From assembly GCA_035222895.1 (NCBI GenBank), contig JAVYIG010002376.1, positions 186,001 to 250,000 on the forward strand: 64,000 nt of DNA. The letters are read 5' to 3'. Origin of the DNA: Strongylocentrotus droebachiensis (Eukaryota; Echinodermata; Echinoidea; Camarodonta; Strongylocentrotidae). The first letter of the stretch is position 1, and every line of letters begins with the position of its first letter. The position numbers were made by a program, and so were the translations under genes. The notes below the pieces were generated by a model. It made no database searches and had not been told where the DNA came from. It saw nothing but the letters and a program-made list of their open reading frames with translations. This document shows, in pieces, positions 36,798 through 48,324 of this stretch.

Positions 36798-37602
36798 CCA
36801 CACAGAGGCGTAGCGTGGGTCCTGGAATTCAGGGGTGGGGGCACTGGCGTGTTTCCACAGAAAAAAAGTGGAACCCGGATTATCTTTTCCGGATTGAAAT
36901 ACCGTGTCGCGGCGACACGGTATTAAACCAATCTGTTTCCACAGAGCGCAGCATTCCGATTCGCCCCGATTCCGTGTTCCAAGTCAGGAAAATGCCGTGT
37001 CAATCGGAAGTCAAGATTCAACCTTTGACCTCGATCGTGGATTCAGATCTACACAGGATTCCACGCTATTCTATTGTGACGTACATTTGCCATTGTTACG
37101 TACAGCGCGTATATAAACATATTATTGTATACGCGTATTTCAGAGTATTTTTCAACCAATCACGCTGCAGTGGTGATGCTCCGCCAGACACGGTTTGTCG
37201 CTGTGTGTTTCCACAGAGATTTTACACGGAGTTCGTGGGGGTCGACACGTCAAGATCTGATAATCCGCATCTCGGTCGACTCGACCCGACACGCTTGTGT
37301 TTCCACAGGAAAACTGACCCGGTATGACACGGTATGACACGGTATGACACGGAAAATACCGTGTCGATGTTTTCTGTGGAAACACGCTGATCGGAATGGG
37401 GCGGGGGCGCGAGCACATTATCTTACAAAATGCATGCAATTTAAAGGCCTTCGAGAGGGTGAGAGTTTTTTTTAATTTGTATATCTTTTAAATTGCACAT
37501 TCCTTTGCCTTTCTCCCTTTCTTTCCTCCCTTTTTATTTTATTTAGATTTTTCCGCCGTTCGATCGGGGGCATGTAATCCCCTTGCCACTGTAGCTACGC
37601 CT
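36798..37602. mobile_element. Possible older GGCGTAGC-ended element containing the 36847-37387 element
   Basis: AGGCGTAGC at about 36803 faces GCTACGCCT at about 37591, with poly-G just inside the left end. The layout resembles the hAT-like element at 55618, but the flanks share only CCACA, so limits and class are uncertain. Confidence 0.45.
36847..37387. mobile_element. GC-rich inverted-repeat element with GTTTCCACAG words
   Basis: Ends GCGTGTTTCCACAGAAAA and the reverse complement. Four forward copies of GTTTCCACAG (about 36850, 36929, 37207, 37301) and one reversed at the right end. Also GGTATGACAC in three tandem copies (37321-37350) and several ACACGGTAT/ATACCGTGT pairs. No clear target duplication. 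A 183-codon ORF across it looks incidental. Confidence 0.7.
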
Positions 37603-38709
37603 CCACAACTGACCCTAAATAGAACCGCTCTGAAAGTAAGATGACCATGGCACGTTTTCTTGAATGACGTTTGTCCACTAATAGCATTCTAAAAATGTCA
37701 GTGTAACTGAATAGGCTACACGGGGATGTCAGGGTAGACCCTATTAGTTTTTCTCACGATGACAGGCCCGTAGCTTTTGACATTTCCATCCCCCATTTCC
37801 ATCCAGCGATGAGAAACATGATGACAGGTAAGACTAATTATATCGTCGTCAATCCAGGGAGTGGGGGGGGGGGGGAGGAAAGGAGGAAGAGAGGAAGTTT
37901 TTTGGGGGGACTATAGTCCATACGTTGCTTCTGTATGGACATCCCAATAAAAGTTACTCAAATGTTGCAGACAAATATATGAATAATTATTAATTTCAAT
38001 TGGAAGCCTTTATAAAGTCGAGCCATCGCTTTGGGGGAGAGCCTCATTTTGATTACACCTGAATGTATAGCAATTAGAAATAATTATGTATCCCATACCA
38101 TCTATAAAACATCAACAACTAATAACTAATTGTACCTTTCATTGGTCAATTAACAGATAATAACAATAGAGTTATTCAAATGCATTTCACTTTTTTTTTT
38201 TTTTCATACTTCCAGATGATAATAACTACACAGCCCTTATTGTATTATGCCATCATATTAAAATCTGTTTCAAGTTCATTATGATTAACGTTTTTCTCTT
38301 TCTCAAATTCAGTATTCAATTGTATTGTATGTAAGGTATTACTTTGGATTTGTCTTTACAGTTTTATTATATTAGAAAATGGCAAATATCATACACACTG
38401 TAAAATTGAAAATTAACACTGTTAAATTGAAAATTGTGGTTTACTACAGGAAATTGCACACTAACACATGTAATATCTGTCACCCTGAGTTTTTATATTG
38501 TCATGCAAATAATTATATCAATAATAATGGTAAATGTAATAATTCTCGTCAAAATAACAGGGATTGACTAATGCTCTTTAAAATAATCACTAACAAATTT
38601 TACCCGTATGACCAGGCATTTAATCATCATATCACCAAATCTGTATGAAAAGAATTTCAATATTTTAGTATAAGACAACCTTGACATTCAATTTTGGATG
38701 CTGACGAAG

Positions 38710-38730
38710 GCTAATGATATATCTGTCTGC

Positions 38731-38766
<36 letters not shown>

Positions 38767-39140
38767 TTCTCTTCCCATCCCTTCCCCTCTTTCTTCAGAT
38801 AGTTAAGTTTGGATCAGTCTCTCTCTCTTTTTCTCTCCCTCTTTTTCTCTACCTCTCTTTCTCTCCCTCCATCCACGTGTCTTTCCTTTCCCCCTCTCTC
38901 CTTTGTTTTATTTATTTATGTATTTATTTATCATGTTTTAATTTAAAATAATGTAGTCTTTTTCTGAGACAACGGCCTACTGTAAAAAAGCTGGCGCCGC
39001 GTCCTCCTCTTTCCTTCTTTCTTTCTCTCTATCTTTCTCTCCCTTTTCACCCTCTATCCTTCTCCTTCCCTCTCTATCTCCCTATATCCTTCTCTATCCC
39101 ACCCCCCCCCCATACCCCCATCTCACTCTTTTCCTCCCCA
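38710..39140. repeat. (TGTC)n and (CT)n-rich tract
   Basis: CTGTCTGTCTGTCTGTC then (CT)n, followed by several hundred pyrimidine-rich bases. No gene. Confidence 0.9.
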
Positions 39141-39311
39141 CTCTTTCTACCGAGTGCATCGTCTGTTGGACCAATGCCATGGCCTAATCATTCCCGTCAA
39201 CGTATAACGCGGGAACCAGATTCAACAGTGAGATTCTTGAGATGCCTCTCGTTTCACACATCCTTGAAACACGGTTGCTAGGGCAGGGGGACAAGAGGAT
39301 GATGATGATGG

Positions 39312-39987
39312 TGAATTGTCTACAACCAGTTCGTCTACTACCCAATTAGTCTATTCTTATATGGTCTACTTATTATTTGATCTAATTACTAACCAATTAG
39401 TCTATTCCCATATGGTTTACTTATTATTTGATCTAATTACTACCCGATTAGTCTATTCCCATATGGTCTACTTAGCTCTCGAGCTTTCGTGGGTTATCCT
39501 GTTCAAGCTGACTTATTTTTGATCTGTTATTATTGTATATTGTTGTATGTTGGAAGCTTGTCGAATAAAAATCAATCAATCTACTTATCATTTGATCTAA
39601 TTTCCATTAAGGCTAACTAGTCATTAATTTTGGTCTAATTTCTAAATGGTCTAATCTCCAATTAGTCTACTACCCATTTGATCTATTATTCATTTAGTCT
39701 AATATCCAGTTTGTCTAATGCCCATTTCGTCTACCATACGTAAGGTCTAATACTAGTAGTCATTTGATGATTGTTAATAGTAATGATTAAATTTGTCATT
39801 AGACCATAATGTATACTATACAATATGGGCATTAGGCACACTGGAAAATAGACCGACTGGAAAGAATACTAAATGAGCAGTAGACCAAATGAGAAGATGA
39901 ATTGGAGATTGGACGGGCTGGATGTAGACCATATGGAAATAAACCAATTGGGTACTAGACGAACTGGTACTACCAAACGGCAAACTA
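39312..39987. mobile_element. Foldback element built from GTCTA words (TU-like)
   Basis: The left arm (39312-39770) consists of degenerate 16-20 base words of the form GTCTAnTnCCCATTTG. The right arm (39800-39987) is the reverse complement of the same words. Outer ends match over CCAGTTCGTCTA and TACCCAATT. Both flanks are ATGATGATGATGGTG, possibly a duplicated target within a microsatellite. The left arm carries a 62-bp triplication (39335-39475) and an inserted piece ending AATAAAAATCAATCAATC (about 39476-39580). Sea-urchin TU foldback elements have tandem subrepeats of this kind. Confidence 0.7.
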
Positions 39988-40433
39988 TGATGATGATGGT
40001 GGTTGTGGGGGTCATGTAAAGGGAACAGTGTAGATTAAAGCAAGGGTCGTCATCACTTCAGGATCAAGTGCATAGCTTTTCTTCGCATCTTTCATCCATA
40101 TTATGATATCATAAATCTACTTTCAAGTGCATGATAACGAAGGAGGCACCCCTCTCTATCTCTCTCTATCTCTCTCTTTCTTTTGTACGTCTCTTCCTCT
40201 CATAATCAGTCTCACCGTCATGTCCCTCGCACACATACACACAAACCCATACATAATCCACGCGGCACGTATACAACCACCGTGACACTCGATTACAAGA
40301 CTTCAACAGTTAATTTTCATAACAAGATAACGGATAATACTGTAACTGTCAAGAATATAAGTAAAATATGCGCATTATCTTCAATTATAAGATGATGAAG
40401 CGGATCCTAATCAAATGATTGGTTGAGAGGGTA

Positions 40434-40735
40434 CACGTGACCAGGCATTTATTTTTGCCTGACACGTACTTTTACTAACGACCGGTCATTAGTAAATACT
40501 TATGACCGGTCATTAGTAAAATCATGTTATAAAAGATCATTTTATAAAAAATAAATAAAACATCATTTCATATAACAAATAAAACACCATTTTATAAAAC
40601 AAATAAAACACATCATTTTCATCATCATGTTCGGGCATTAGTAAAATTACCCACACTCGGTACCTTTGAAACAGTCCAAACACCCTCGGTTGTCGCCTCG
40701 GGCGTGTTAGACTGTTCCAAAGATTCTTACTATTG
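40434..40735. repeat. Two hairpins with short tandem repeats between them
   Basis: GTACACGTGACCAGGCA pairs with TTGCCTGACACGTAC (40434-40471). Near 40670-40725, AAACAGTCCAAACACCCTCGG pairs with CCTCGGGCGTGTTAGACTGTT. Between them are ACCGGTCATTAGTAAA twice and ATAAAACA(T/C)CATTT three or four times. Probably one decayed inverted-repeat transposon. Confidence 0.55.
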
Positions 40736-42041
40736 CCCCCACTGCTGTGTTTTATTTGTATATTACCAGGGGCCCAACCATCTTTTAAAGCATTGCATTA
40801 TAAATTCGAGTTAAAATGATAGTAATATAGTTCATATACGAAAAAAGCCTGCTTCATAATTCCAATTTCTAATTTGCCCGCCCGTATATTGCATTGTATT
40901 GTGTTGCCAACAATGCTCAATTATATTTTTTCCAAGCTTCTGACTTATTGCATCCACCAGGGTTGCAAAATGAACGATGCGAGCGAGAGAAAAGGCATTT
41001 ATTACATGCCAAAAATATATCTCAATATACCGTAACAATGCATGTTTAATGAAGTATTGCTTTAGCTGTGCAAAACAATTTCGACGCATGGACGCGAGTC
41101 CTTGAAATGATATTATAAATCTCCGGTTTGGCTACGTATATACGCGATTTCTCACCCGCCGCACTTTCCAATATAAAAGTGCATTGGATTTGGATTGGAT
41201 TTCGTAATCAATCATCGCTAGTCCACAGAAAAGGGAGGTGTAGATAAGATTAGTGGGGATTGTAAGAGGATAAAGTATGATTGATAGTGCTACGTTCTTT
41301 TATTTGGATTTAATCCATGACGATATACCCGCAAGGACGTGATACATTGTAATGAACTCCGGCAAGTCATACCGAAATATTGACTGCATAGATAATTCAT
41401 GGGTAAAATTTGAATAAAAAGCAATAAAGATTTCCTCATGTTCTGATTTTATATATGATTTTGATATCCTGATAAAGATTTTTTAAAAGAGATATGGCCT
41501 AACAATTATCATGCTCGCTTAAAACATGGACCTAACACAAATTTTGTTGAAGCTCATTTTTTTATTGGAGGCAAGATGATTATTGATTGAGCTATTGGTA
41601 TAGCCTTTTAGCAAATTCCAAGTTATATCGCTGTTCGTCGTTTTAGAGAAGAGAGCTCAATTAAATTAAAATGATATAAGTTCGGAAGCTATACTTTTTT
41701 TTTTAATTGAGGTTTCCTCTTGCTAATTGCATTTCTGAAGCAATTATTGACAGAATCTTTCTTTGATATAGGGCCCACAGCCCCTTATCAATTAATGTCA
41801 CATAAAATTAAAATTAAATTTATCTCAATTTCGGAATCTATACATTTTGAACTAGGTAATATGATTATCTGAAAGGTAACTTAGTTATTCGATTTTCTCC
41901 CTTCTCATTGCAATTAATTATTAACAAAATCCCCTTAATCAGTCATGAAAAATTCCTTCACATCGTTCTTGACACGATAGCTCAATTAAAATCTTAATTT
42001 TAGAATCTATACATTTTGAACATGGTAAGAGACTCAGTTAA

Positions 42042-42227
42042 AGACCGTCAATACTACTGGGCCAGAAGGGATTAGACCACACAGCGAGGTCACTGACAGG
42101 TGGCTATCTCATTAACTCAGCTCTCAACTAACATAAGAAAAAGAGGATCATGGGGGATCAACAGACACCGATTGGGGAAGTTTTCTATATAGAGGGAGCA
42201 AGTGGCTACACGTAGGACAGTGGGTCT
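42042..42227. mobile_element. TTAA-type MITE family 1, copy c
   Basis: TTAA at 42038-42041 and 42228-42231. Opposite orientation to copy b; contains GGGATTAGACCACACAGCGA and GGATCATGGGGGATCAACAG. Upstream of gene A. Confidence 0.82.
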
Positions 42228-42539
42228 TTAAAATAAACTTCATTATTCGATTTTACCCTTGCTGATTGCAAATATTAATCAATTTGTTAACAGAGAGCTC
42301 TTCTAAGTATTTATCAATCTACGTGATCCCGTCATATCAATGCAGCACGGAAGTAATTAATCAGTGTCGTCTCAATCGACCCATGGCATTCTGACACGCT
42401 CTGTTGATTAAACCATGAATTGTTGTGTGAGTGGCATGTACTCATTACCGCTGTGCACATAATGAGCTTTAGTCATAGCTGAATATAATATTTGAGGGAG
42501 GGGGAGATGGAGGGGAGGGGGCAAGGATATACTTATGGA

Positions 42540-42725
42540 AATGAATGCAGAGAGAGACACACGCAGACAGATAAACAGAAGGAGAGAGGGAGAGAGGGAG
42601 AGCTGGAAGAAAGATGAAGACTAGATGAGAAGGAGGGGAAGAGATGGAGAGAGCAATAACAATGAAATAAAGAGATGGAGAGAGAGAGAAAGAGATAGAG
42701 AGAGAGAGAAAGAAAGAAAGAGAAG
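42540..42725. repeat. (GA)n-rich tract
   Basis: GAGAGAGGGAGAG and AGAAAGAAAGAA words upstream of gene A. Confidence 0.9.
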
Positions 42726-43168
42726 AGTAAGTATACAATAAAAAAAAAATATGATTAATCAAATTAAATGATCGAAATTAAAGCCTCCAATATTATTGTT
42801 ACTGTCTTGATAATCACTTTTACACAGACCTTGAAATTTCGAGCAAAAATAGCTTAATTAGAGAGGAAAATAATATATGCTAAGTCATGTTGGTAACGAC
42901 TTAGTATCAACATTTTTTGCACACATGTCCTCTCCAGACCTTCGTATGGCCACCACTTACGAAACAACGTTTGCTTTAAATGTCTGCATCAAGATATTTT
43001 TTGCATTATTCCTATCGCATTAAAACAATACTGTGCTGAAAACCAGAATGGTATGTCGCAAGGCCTGAACCTATGATAATAATATTGAAACGAATGGTAC
43101 ACTTTCTTGACATTGTATCTGAAGTGTGTGTTTACTCATTTGTTTGTCTGTTCATTTTGTCTTGACAG

Positions 43169-43357
43169 ATGTCGAATAAAACCCGGTTGCCTGCACTGGA
43201 TGGCAGCAAACGCGATGCGAAGTCATCGACCACGGGTACGGGAGCGCCGACGAAGCAGGGCAAGAATACGATGGTTGACCCATCGGATCCTAGGCGAGGT
43301 CACATGAGCAAGATGAAGTTTCCTAACATCAGCGATACTTATCTGTATAGTCAACAG
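43169..43357 (+). CDS. Gene A exon 1
   Basis: Residues 1-63. Acceptor GTCTTGACAG sits immediately before ATG; donor CAACAG|GTACGT, phase 0. Basic, Ser/Thr/Gly-rich start (MSNKTRLPALDGSKRD), then KFPNISDTYLYSQQ, which aligns with KYPNIDNHYKYNRL of gene B. Confidence 0.87.
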
Positions 43358-46300
43358 GTACGTTCACTCATGGGGGAGGGGATGCATGATTTATTTTAAA
43401 AGGTGGGGGTGGGGGGGGGGGGGGGCGGGCACAATCCTACATAAGAAACTTGGTAGGCAAGCAATCAAGAAAAGTTGTTATGACATTTGTTGGTGATATC
43501 TATATCTAAATATATATTATTCTCATAGCTTGGACGCCGTTGGGGCGACAACACATGGACATTGAGATTCAGGTTCTCCATAACTTCATGTCTTCAGCAG
43601 TTCTAGTTAGCTTATCAAATTAAATTCTCGTCCACTGCTTGATCAAATTGAATTCCCGTCCACTTCTTGATCTAATTATCAGTCCATGTTCTAGTTCGTC
43701 TGTCCCTCTTTCTTCTCCCATCAGTTCCTCCTTGCAAGATGATGCTTGCCAAGCAATTTGTCCATCTAGTTACATGCCCAAACCACTATAGCTGTCTTCC
43801 TTTTACAATTATTGTGAAACTCTCCATTATCTCTTTCGCTTTCTTGTTGGACATAAGCGGAGTGTAGTGCCTATGCAGCAGCCTTCTCGGTGATAACTTG
43901 ATTAACATTGAAAAGGAGAGGGGGGGGGGGGACATTTTGGGTTGTGTACTTGTACGCTTTTTGGATTTCATAACGGCGGAACGGATGAGTTGTGCCCCGT
44001 ATAGTCCACCAATGGGAAGAGTAGTTATCGACCATATATTTTGCCGTTTTATTTATTCCTTTATGTATAAAACATTTTGTTATGACCGTGGGTGTTCATT
44101 AAGTATTGTGTGAAAAAGAAAGATAAGGGCACGAGGCGGGACCTAATGGGGGCTGCAGCCTTTTAAGAACTTTACAAATTATCAACATCAATGGTACCAT
44201 AAAGGGCAATCGTCACCTCTGTCTGCTTGATGTATATTTATGATACTTTACATATACAGTCTAACCTGTCTATATCGACCGCCCAAGGGAAACAAAGAAA
44301 AGTGGTCTTTTTAGACAGGTTCCTTTTGTATATCAATGAGAAACCATTTTCAAGGGTAACAAAAATATGTGGTCTTTGTAGGTAGTCACTATTAAAAGCA
44401 GGTTTGACTGTAGTACATTTTACGATGGAATAGCATTTTCACTATAATGCGGTTTCAAAATTTGTGTACGTCATGATTACGTCATTCTTTATTTTTGACT
44501 GGATCTATATAGCTCCTGGTGGATACCTGTATAGCGCTCCATGGGATCATTCTCCAGGATCTCAGCATGGGCAAGCGGGAGCTTCTGAAAGATTCCTTCT
44601 TCATCCAGGGAAGATTCTATGAGACAGTCACGTACATCATGAAACAGCAGGATAAAACACTAGACCAGGTAAAAGAAAAGGAACTGTCTGCATTATTTTT
44701 GTTATTTTTTTAAAATTTAGATAATAAGTGGTTTTGACTTTTGATTTTGGGAATCCACATAAATATCAGTTATTTGTTTAAGTTTGATTCAATATTTGCA
44801 GCCGTTAATAGATAACTCAATCTAGGGATATGGCTGGGGTTGGGTATGCTACTTCACATCTCCATCAAATTAATTATTTGATTTTGAAATCCTATAAAAA
44901 CTTCAATAAATTTTGATATGAGGCTTATCGCGAGAATTTGACAAACTTGAACATTTTTTAATTATTTTTTCTTCCTTTTCCATCATAATGCTTCTTTGGG
45001 AACATTTTAGGAAAAATTTTCGGCAAATTCTATCGGACGATCATTTTTTGTTATTGTCACGCACCTATCCAAACCAATACATCAAAGCTGAAGTGAATCT
45101 TGGGGATTATAAGTGGTAACAAACCTGGGGGGGGGGGGGTTGATAACGGAACTTTCATTTAACATTAAAGATATTTAGAATAATTTGTTTTGAATAATCC
45201 TAGTAACTTTGTTTTCTTCAGGTAATGATGGAGTATGAGCATCCCAGGTTAAAATACCTACGAGGTCGCGTCGTCATCCAACCCAAGATCGATCTCGTGC
45301 TCGCCCGTCGGAAACCCGAACAAGTGTCCGTCTCCGCGCTTATGCTCCGGAAAAGAACTGCAGGCTACGAACCCGACTCGCGAAGCGTCCGCTCCGACAT
45401 GGCCCGTCTGGCGTATCTTGTCCTGGAGAGGGCCTTCCAATGGGGCTTCTACCTGTGGATCGGACCCATTGAGGAATTAAGACATTTTGAAATAATGAAC
45501 AGTTATGCGGCTTTATGTGAAGCCGATGGACAGAAGAGGAACTACATCGTCTTACAGAAACATACGTTGGTCTTGCCTCGACTAGGGAAACCTATACCGT
45601 CGACGTTTCAAACGACACTGTTGTTGAACCGGATATCGCCGGACTTTTGCCTAAGGTTGTACCGCATCGAACCCGAGATGACCATGTGGGATGACAAGGA
45701 CGATGACGTCGCTAGGTAAGATGTGATCTCGACATATGGAGATCTCGACGATCAGGGAAATCTCACTTAAATCAATGTAAACAGTTGCCATTACACGAAA
45801 CTCTAACAACCTAACCTAATTTGACTTTAAATCAACCAGTCAAATATTGAGGTTTTTTAAGATTTGTATTTCATATTTAAAAGAGGTCCCGATATATCAT
45901 CGTTTGACAAAAGTTTTGTTTTGTCAGTCAGAGAGAATTATTTAAGAGTAACATAGTTTAGTTTCACCAATTTGAAATCGAATGAATGCTTTATCGCTTT
46001 AACTTTGTATCATATTCAAGCCTCCATTCTTGGTTCTAATTTAATCATTGATATATATTTAATTTAAATTTAGTGAAGTGTAGAATTTATCTAAATATAA
46101 TGCTTTGGTGTGTTCTTATTTTCCCTTAGATTATACGATTTCTACAGCGGCAGTGGGAGCATCCACACGGGGCTTGGGATGTGGGGAATCAGTGACCAAA
46201 TCAAGAATGTCAGAACACAGCTCATGAAGATCAGAGACTATGTAGAGGTAAGCAGACACCAATTCATTTTTTTTTAATTTTTTTTTTATAAAACTATATT

Positions 46301-47025
46301 TTATGTATGCATTTGCTTTCCAGTACGGAGAGAAAGCAGTGCTGTGGTTTCATGAAAATGTTATTGGGCGTGTTCATACGGTCTATGGCAGACGCCGTCT
46401 CTTATAGATGATTTTGAATTAAACTGTATACACTGTCTTGTCAACGTTTACACAGAGGAGCGTTTGCTCCTAAATAATGAAAGAAAGAGAGAGTGGAGAG
46501 GGGAGGAAGAGGTGGGGTGCAAAGTGTCTGTTTGAGCACTTTACAGAATGGGTTCCTATAAAACATGAGAGAGTAGAGAAAAGATAGTGATGTTCTATAC
46601 CGCACCCTTATTCCTCACTAAAACAAAAAGAAAAGACAAAACAAAACAAAAATAAAAAGACATGAGGTGATGTTTGTGTTCCTTTCCCCTCCGAATTAGT
46701 ATACGCTTCAATCTTCATGAACTCTTGCCTATCTCAAGTTTAACTTAATAATGATGATTTACAAAAACAAAAAACAAAAACATAGTTTACTTTTTCCATC
46801 TTTCAGGCCAGCCTTTTCGACCGTGCTCGTGCCATGCTGATGATGGCGAGGGTGATGTTCACGGATCTCGTGGTCGTAAAGAACCTGGAGCGGGATGAGA
46901 TCGAGGAGACGAACTATATCAAGCATCACATGGACGAGTTGAAGCTTAGGATAGAGCAAGGTTTGAAACAAGGCGCGTGGGATTCATCAACAGATGACGA
47001 TATATACAGCGATGACGGAAAATAA
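43169..47025 (+). CDS. Uncharacterised conserved protein, tandem paralogue A (391 aa, five exons)
   Basis: Five exons with good splice sites give a complete 391-residue protein ending in TAA. I do not recognise the family. There is no signal peptide or membrane segment. The first 49 residues are basic and low-complexity; the rest looks folded and mixed alpha/beta. Blocks shared with paralogue B: RKRTAGYEPD, RSVRSDMARLAYLVLE, WIG plus ELRH, KHTLV then GKPIPSTF, ISPDFC then RLYR, MWDD, and GMWGIS. The C-terminus is acidic (DDDIYSDDGK). An acceptor lies directly before the ATG, so a 5' noncoding exon is expected upstream. Codon use in the exons is GC-rich relative to the introns. Function is not inferable from sequence alone; a cytosolic or nuclear protein is the simplest guess. 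Confidence 0.88.
44257..44410. mobile_element. Mariner-like MITE, copy 2
   Basis: Same family as 14-172: ends CAGTCTAACCTGTC and (reversed) CAGTCAAACCTGC, TA at both borders, 154 bp. It lies in intron 1 of gene A, ending about 100 bases before the exon 2 acceptor. Confidence 0.8.
44513..44668 (+). CDS. Gene A exon 2
   Basis: Residues 64-115. Acceptor ATCTATATAG, donor GACCAG|GTAAAA, phase 0 to 0 (156 nt). Encodes VDTCIALHGIILQDLSMGKR and then FIQGRFYETVTYIMK. In gene B the same segment is fused to the preceding one without an intron. Confidence 0.9.
45222..45715 (+). CDS. Gene A exon 3 (core of the protein)
   Basis: Residues 116-280. Acceptor TTTTCTTCAG|GTA, donor GCTAG|GTAAGA, ends in phase 2. 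Contains the most conserved blocks of the family. It is a single 494-nt exon here; gene B has the same 494 coding bases split 185 + 309. Confidence 0.92.
46130..46247 (+). CDS. Gene A exon 4
   Basis: Residues 280-319. Acceptor TTCCCTTAG|A, donor GAG|GTAAGC, phase 2 to 0 (118 nt, the same length as gene B exon 4). Contains GLGMWGISDQIKNVRTQ. Confidence 0.92.
46807..47025 (+). CDS. Gene A exon 5 and stop
   Basis: Residues 320-391 and TAA. Acceptor CCATCTTTCAG|GCC. Helical, Met-rich SLFDRARAMLMMARVMFTDL, then an acidic tail. I did not find a clear AATAAA within a kilobase downstream. Confidence 0.9.
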   Translation, partial: ASLFDRARAMLMMARVMFTDLVVVKNLERDEIEETNYIKHHMDELKLRIEQGLKQGAWDSSTDDDIYSDDGK

Positions 47026-48050
47026 CGACGCGATTTGCATAGATGCAGTGCGGTAGCGAACGTTAGTTATGCGGTACGCCGGTTGAAATGATGAAAAGAG
47101 TAATAACGAAATTATTATTAGAAAACGGGTTTATTGATACAGCTTTCAAAAGAGGAGGTCATTTTCAATTGCCACTGACACTATATTGGATCTAGCGAAG
47201 AGCCAGCACTGAATGACTGCGAATACTGACATCAAGCTGAAAGGAATATGAACATGGGGAGCTGAGAGTGAAGACAATTTGTTGAAAAAGGGAATACATT
47301 GTCGCCTGATATGCAACAATGGAGTAATTTTGGGTAGATAATTTATGACATCTCGCCAATAATTTATTGAATTTGTATATTATTCTTCCCAGATTTGCTG
47401 ATACCAAATTTATTGGATCCAAATACCATTTAGTCTATCGGAAGTGGAATCTGTCATGTAATCATTATTTGTTTTTGTGTCGGGATCATATTTAGCAAAG
47501 AATGCATAAATTTGCGAACATTAAGAACAGTTCTACTAGGGTTTTGAAGCAAGTATCATTACGTCATAAGATGTGCTCCATCTATAGATTTCCAGTCAGC
47601 GACTGTAGAAGCGGCAAAGATGGCCGACGGGACATATGATCATTCGTGAGAGAGTTAACTTTAAATTCACTGACACAGCAACATAAAATACAGACTGAGC
47701 TAAGTGTACATGCATTTTTTTTTATTGCCCACACTCATAAAAGTGCCAACGAAGTAAGACTACATACAATTATCATTATCATTATAATTAGGATGAAATT
47801 ATTTTGATAAATGTATTAATTGAAAATGAGATACATAAACACACTAATGCTTAGCTTCTGCTGTAATGTGTGTTTATTGTTTAATTAAAACATCGATCTC
47901 TTTGATTGAAAAGGAGCACGTGCCAACAAAAAGCAATTCATGCAATATTTTTAAAGGATAGGTTTGAAAAAAGATCCAAATGGTGTATATTTTGTTTAGC
48001 ATAACCAGACATTAATTGAATACATATCTGAAGAATCGTAATTTAACAGT

Positions 48051-48324
48051 GGCGTAGCGTAGTTCCAAGCATGTAGGGGCACTTGGAGTGGGAGGGGGGG
48101 GGGGGTCACCTGTCTCACTCGAGAATTAATTTACAAAGCCCTTGATTAGAAGAAACGTGTAGGAGAGGATCTTCTCCTACTCTTTTCCAATTTCCCATTG
48201 CTATTCTTCCTTTAATCTCTTTTGATCTTTGTCCACCTTTTCCATTTTTTCTATGTCATTATTTTGATGGGGAGGAGGGGAGCAGGAAACCCCTACATGT
48301 GCCTATCCCTTTTTCTACGCCATA
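48051..48324. mobile_element. GGCGTAGC-ended short element
   Basis: CAGTGGCGTAGCG at the left faces CTACGCCATAG at the right, with a poly-G run inside the left end. Target duplication not clear. It belongs with the GGCGTAGC sequences at 36803 and 60698. Confidence 0.5.

Larger units (their letters stand above)
34021..43168. other. Spacer between RGS22 and gene A
   Basis: Nine kilobases without a supportable coding gene. It holds the TTAA MITE at 42042, the GTCTA foldback element, the GC-rich inverted-repeat element, hairpins and microsatellites. An upstream noncoding exon of gene A probably lies here but could not be located. Confidence 0.6.

Noticed and set aside
36776-37327. 183-codon plus-strand ORF, the longest non-repeat ORF in the spacer
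   Set aside because: It follows the borders of the inverted-repeat element, repeats VSTE-like words from the GTTTCCACAG motif, and shows no domain or splice logic.
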